64,000 nt of DNA from Pirellulales bacterium. GTDB lineage: Bacteria; Planctomycetota; Planctomycetia; Pirellulales; JAEUIK01. The translations under genes were made by a program, and so were the position numbers. Where the stretch lies: the NCBI GenBank assembly GCA_019745975.1, contig JAIESQ010000031.1:1-64000 (forward strand). Direction: 5' to 3'. Shown here piece by piece: positions 63,287-64,000 of the stretch. The notes beneath the pieces were generated by a model. That model saw only the letters and a program-made list of their open reading frames with translations. It ran no database searches and was not told where the DNA came from. The first letter of the stretch is position 1. Each line of letters begins with the position of its first letter.

Positions 63287-64000
63287 TCACCGTGCCCGTT
63301 TCCCATTCGAAGCCTTGGCCAGCGACGGCCGCGCCGCCGCCAGCAACCCCCGCTTCCGTAAGGCTGCGACCAGTTTGTTCTTCGTCGGGTACATCGCCCG
63401 CAGCGCTTGCGCCTTCGATTCCGCCAGTTGCGCGCCGTCGCCGGGCCGCGCCTCGCGCAATTCCGCCAGCAGGTCGCTCGCCTGGTCGTACGCCCGACTG
63501 CTGAACGTGCTCACCAACTCATCCACTTGCTGCAGAACCTTGGCCGGGTCCGCAGCCATCTTGGCGAGCCGGGCCTGGCGCTGTTGTTCGCGCTTCTGCG
63601 CCGCCTTTTTATTCCTGGCTCGCTCGATTTCTTTGGCCGCTGCTGCCAGCTCGTCCATCGTGCGCCGCAAGTCGACCACCGGCCATTGCAGGGCAGGTTG
63701 GCTGTCGCGATAGGCCTTCATCACTCGCGATCGCACTGCCGCATGGTCGCTTGTCAGTAGCGCCGCGAGCCAGGCGTCCTTCTGAGCCTGCGGTTGACCT
63801 CGCAACCAATCTTCGGGGCTGACTGCGCGGCCAGCATGCGGAGGGAGCGGCGGCGCCCCTTTCGCCACGGCAGCCAACAGCGCCGAACCGATTCCATAAA
63901 ACTCCGCCAGCGCTGCCTGGGCGCTACTGAGACTCGCCAGGCCGGCCGGCACCGGCGGCTCAACCGCCTCGGGCTCGCGGTAGCAACCTCGATCGACGGC
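63287..64000 (-). CDS. C-terminal part of a protein continuing past the window edge
   Basis: The reading frame is open from the right edge to the stop at 63287 (238 codons). A GTG at 63952 could be mistaken for the start, but the frame continues upstream without a stop (GCYREPEAVEPPVP), so the gene is probably longer. The visible part is helical with a long charged segment (AAKEIERARNKKAAQKREQQ) and ends in basic residues (AKASNGKRAR). It may be the tail of a planctomycete SWIM zinc-finger protein, but the zinc motif would lie outside the window; that identification is tentative. Confidence 0.6.
   Translation of the reverse strand, partial: AVDRGCYREPEAVEPPVPAGLASLSSAQAALAEFYGIGSALLAAVAKGAPPLPPHAGRAVSPEDWLRGQPQAQKDAWLAALLTSDHAAVRSRVMKAYRDSQPALQWPVVDLRRTMDELAAAAKEIERARNKKAAQKREQQRQARLAKMAADPAKVLQQVDELVSTFSSRAYDQASDLLAELREARPGDGAQLAESKAQALRAMYPTKNKLVAALRKRGLLAAARPSLAKASNGKRAR

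Noticed and set aside
63287-63952. Complete gene starting at the GTG 63952
   Set aside because: The frame is open beyond that codon to the window edge, so the gene is more likely cut by the window.

Overview
The window looks like a chromosome segment of a high-GC member of the Planctomycetota, probably Pirellulales-like. The basis is gene content: a PVC-type HEAT-repeat/CxxCH protein, secreted caspase-like proteases (one fused to a SUMF1 domain), a PEP-CTERM protein, DUF1573 and PQQ-propeller secreted proteins, an NHLRC2-like protein, and many short palindromic intergenic repeats. No rRNA, tRNA or CRISPR array was seen.

Layout. 0-3.1 kb: two paralogous small membrane proteins, a PP2C phosphatase and dense palindromic repeats. 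3.1-7.4 kb: a secreted protein of unknown function, a parvulin-type isomerase whose 5' end carries a palindromic repeat, and a porin. 7.4-15.7 kb: an MtfA-like peptidase, a translationally coupled hsp20-lon operon, then a two-gene unit made of a RapA/HepA-like SNF2 ATPase and an Hsp70/actin-fold ATPase; this pair is the best candidate for an undescribed system. 16-23.5 kb: VIT/vWA protein, Rrf2 regulator, LspA, DksA/TraR-type zinc-finger protein, threonine synthase, DapB and a small unknown protein. 23.5-27.7 kb: mobile debris, including a 77-bp tandem repeat, a 189-bp MITE-like element with an 11-bp direct repeat, a truncated IS4-type transposase ending at a REP-like sequence, a PEP-CTERM protein, and a REP-associated tyrosine transposase broken by one in-frame TAA and flanked by inverted REP-like sequences. 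27.7-36.2 kb: an esterase, two adjacent secreted caspase-like proteases, and a PstI/BsuBI-like restriction-modification pair whose endonuclease is frameshifted. 36-45 kb: PVC heme protein, polytopic membrane protein, YbaK-like deacylase, unknown protein, and a Wzm/Wzt-type ABC exporter. 45.7-49 kb: feoA-feoA-feoB and a Cys-rich membrane protein. 49-52.6 kb: an AAA+ ATPase with TPRs and two TPR membrane proteins. 52.7-61.8 kb: fatty acid desaturase, thioredoxin/NHL protein, PQQ propeller protein, DUF1573 protein, small membrane protein and a long-form acyl-CoA dehydrogenase. 61.9-64 kb: unknown membrane protein, a TacAT-type toxin-antitoxin operon with a palindrome at its 5' end, and a gene running off the right edge.

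How the genes fit together: Hsp20 and Lon form a proteostasis operon; FeoA/FeoA/FeoB and the Cys-rich protein form a ferrous iron uptake unit; Wzm/Wzt export a surface glycan; the restriction-modification pair, TacAT and possibly the SNF2/Hsp70-like pair are accessory conflict-type modules. All functional statements are from reading motifs by eye; no database search was run.
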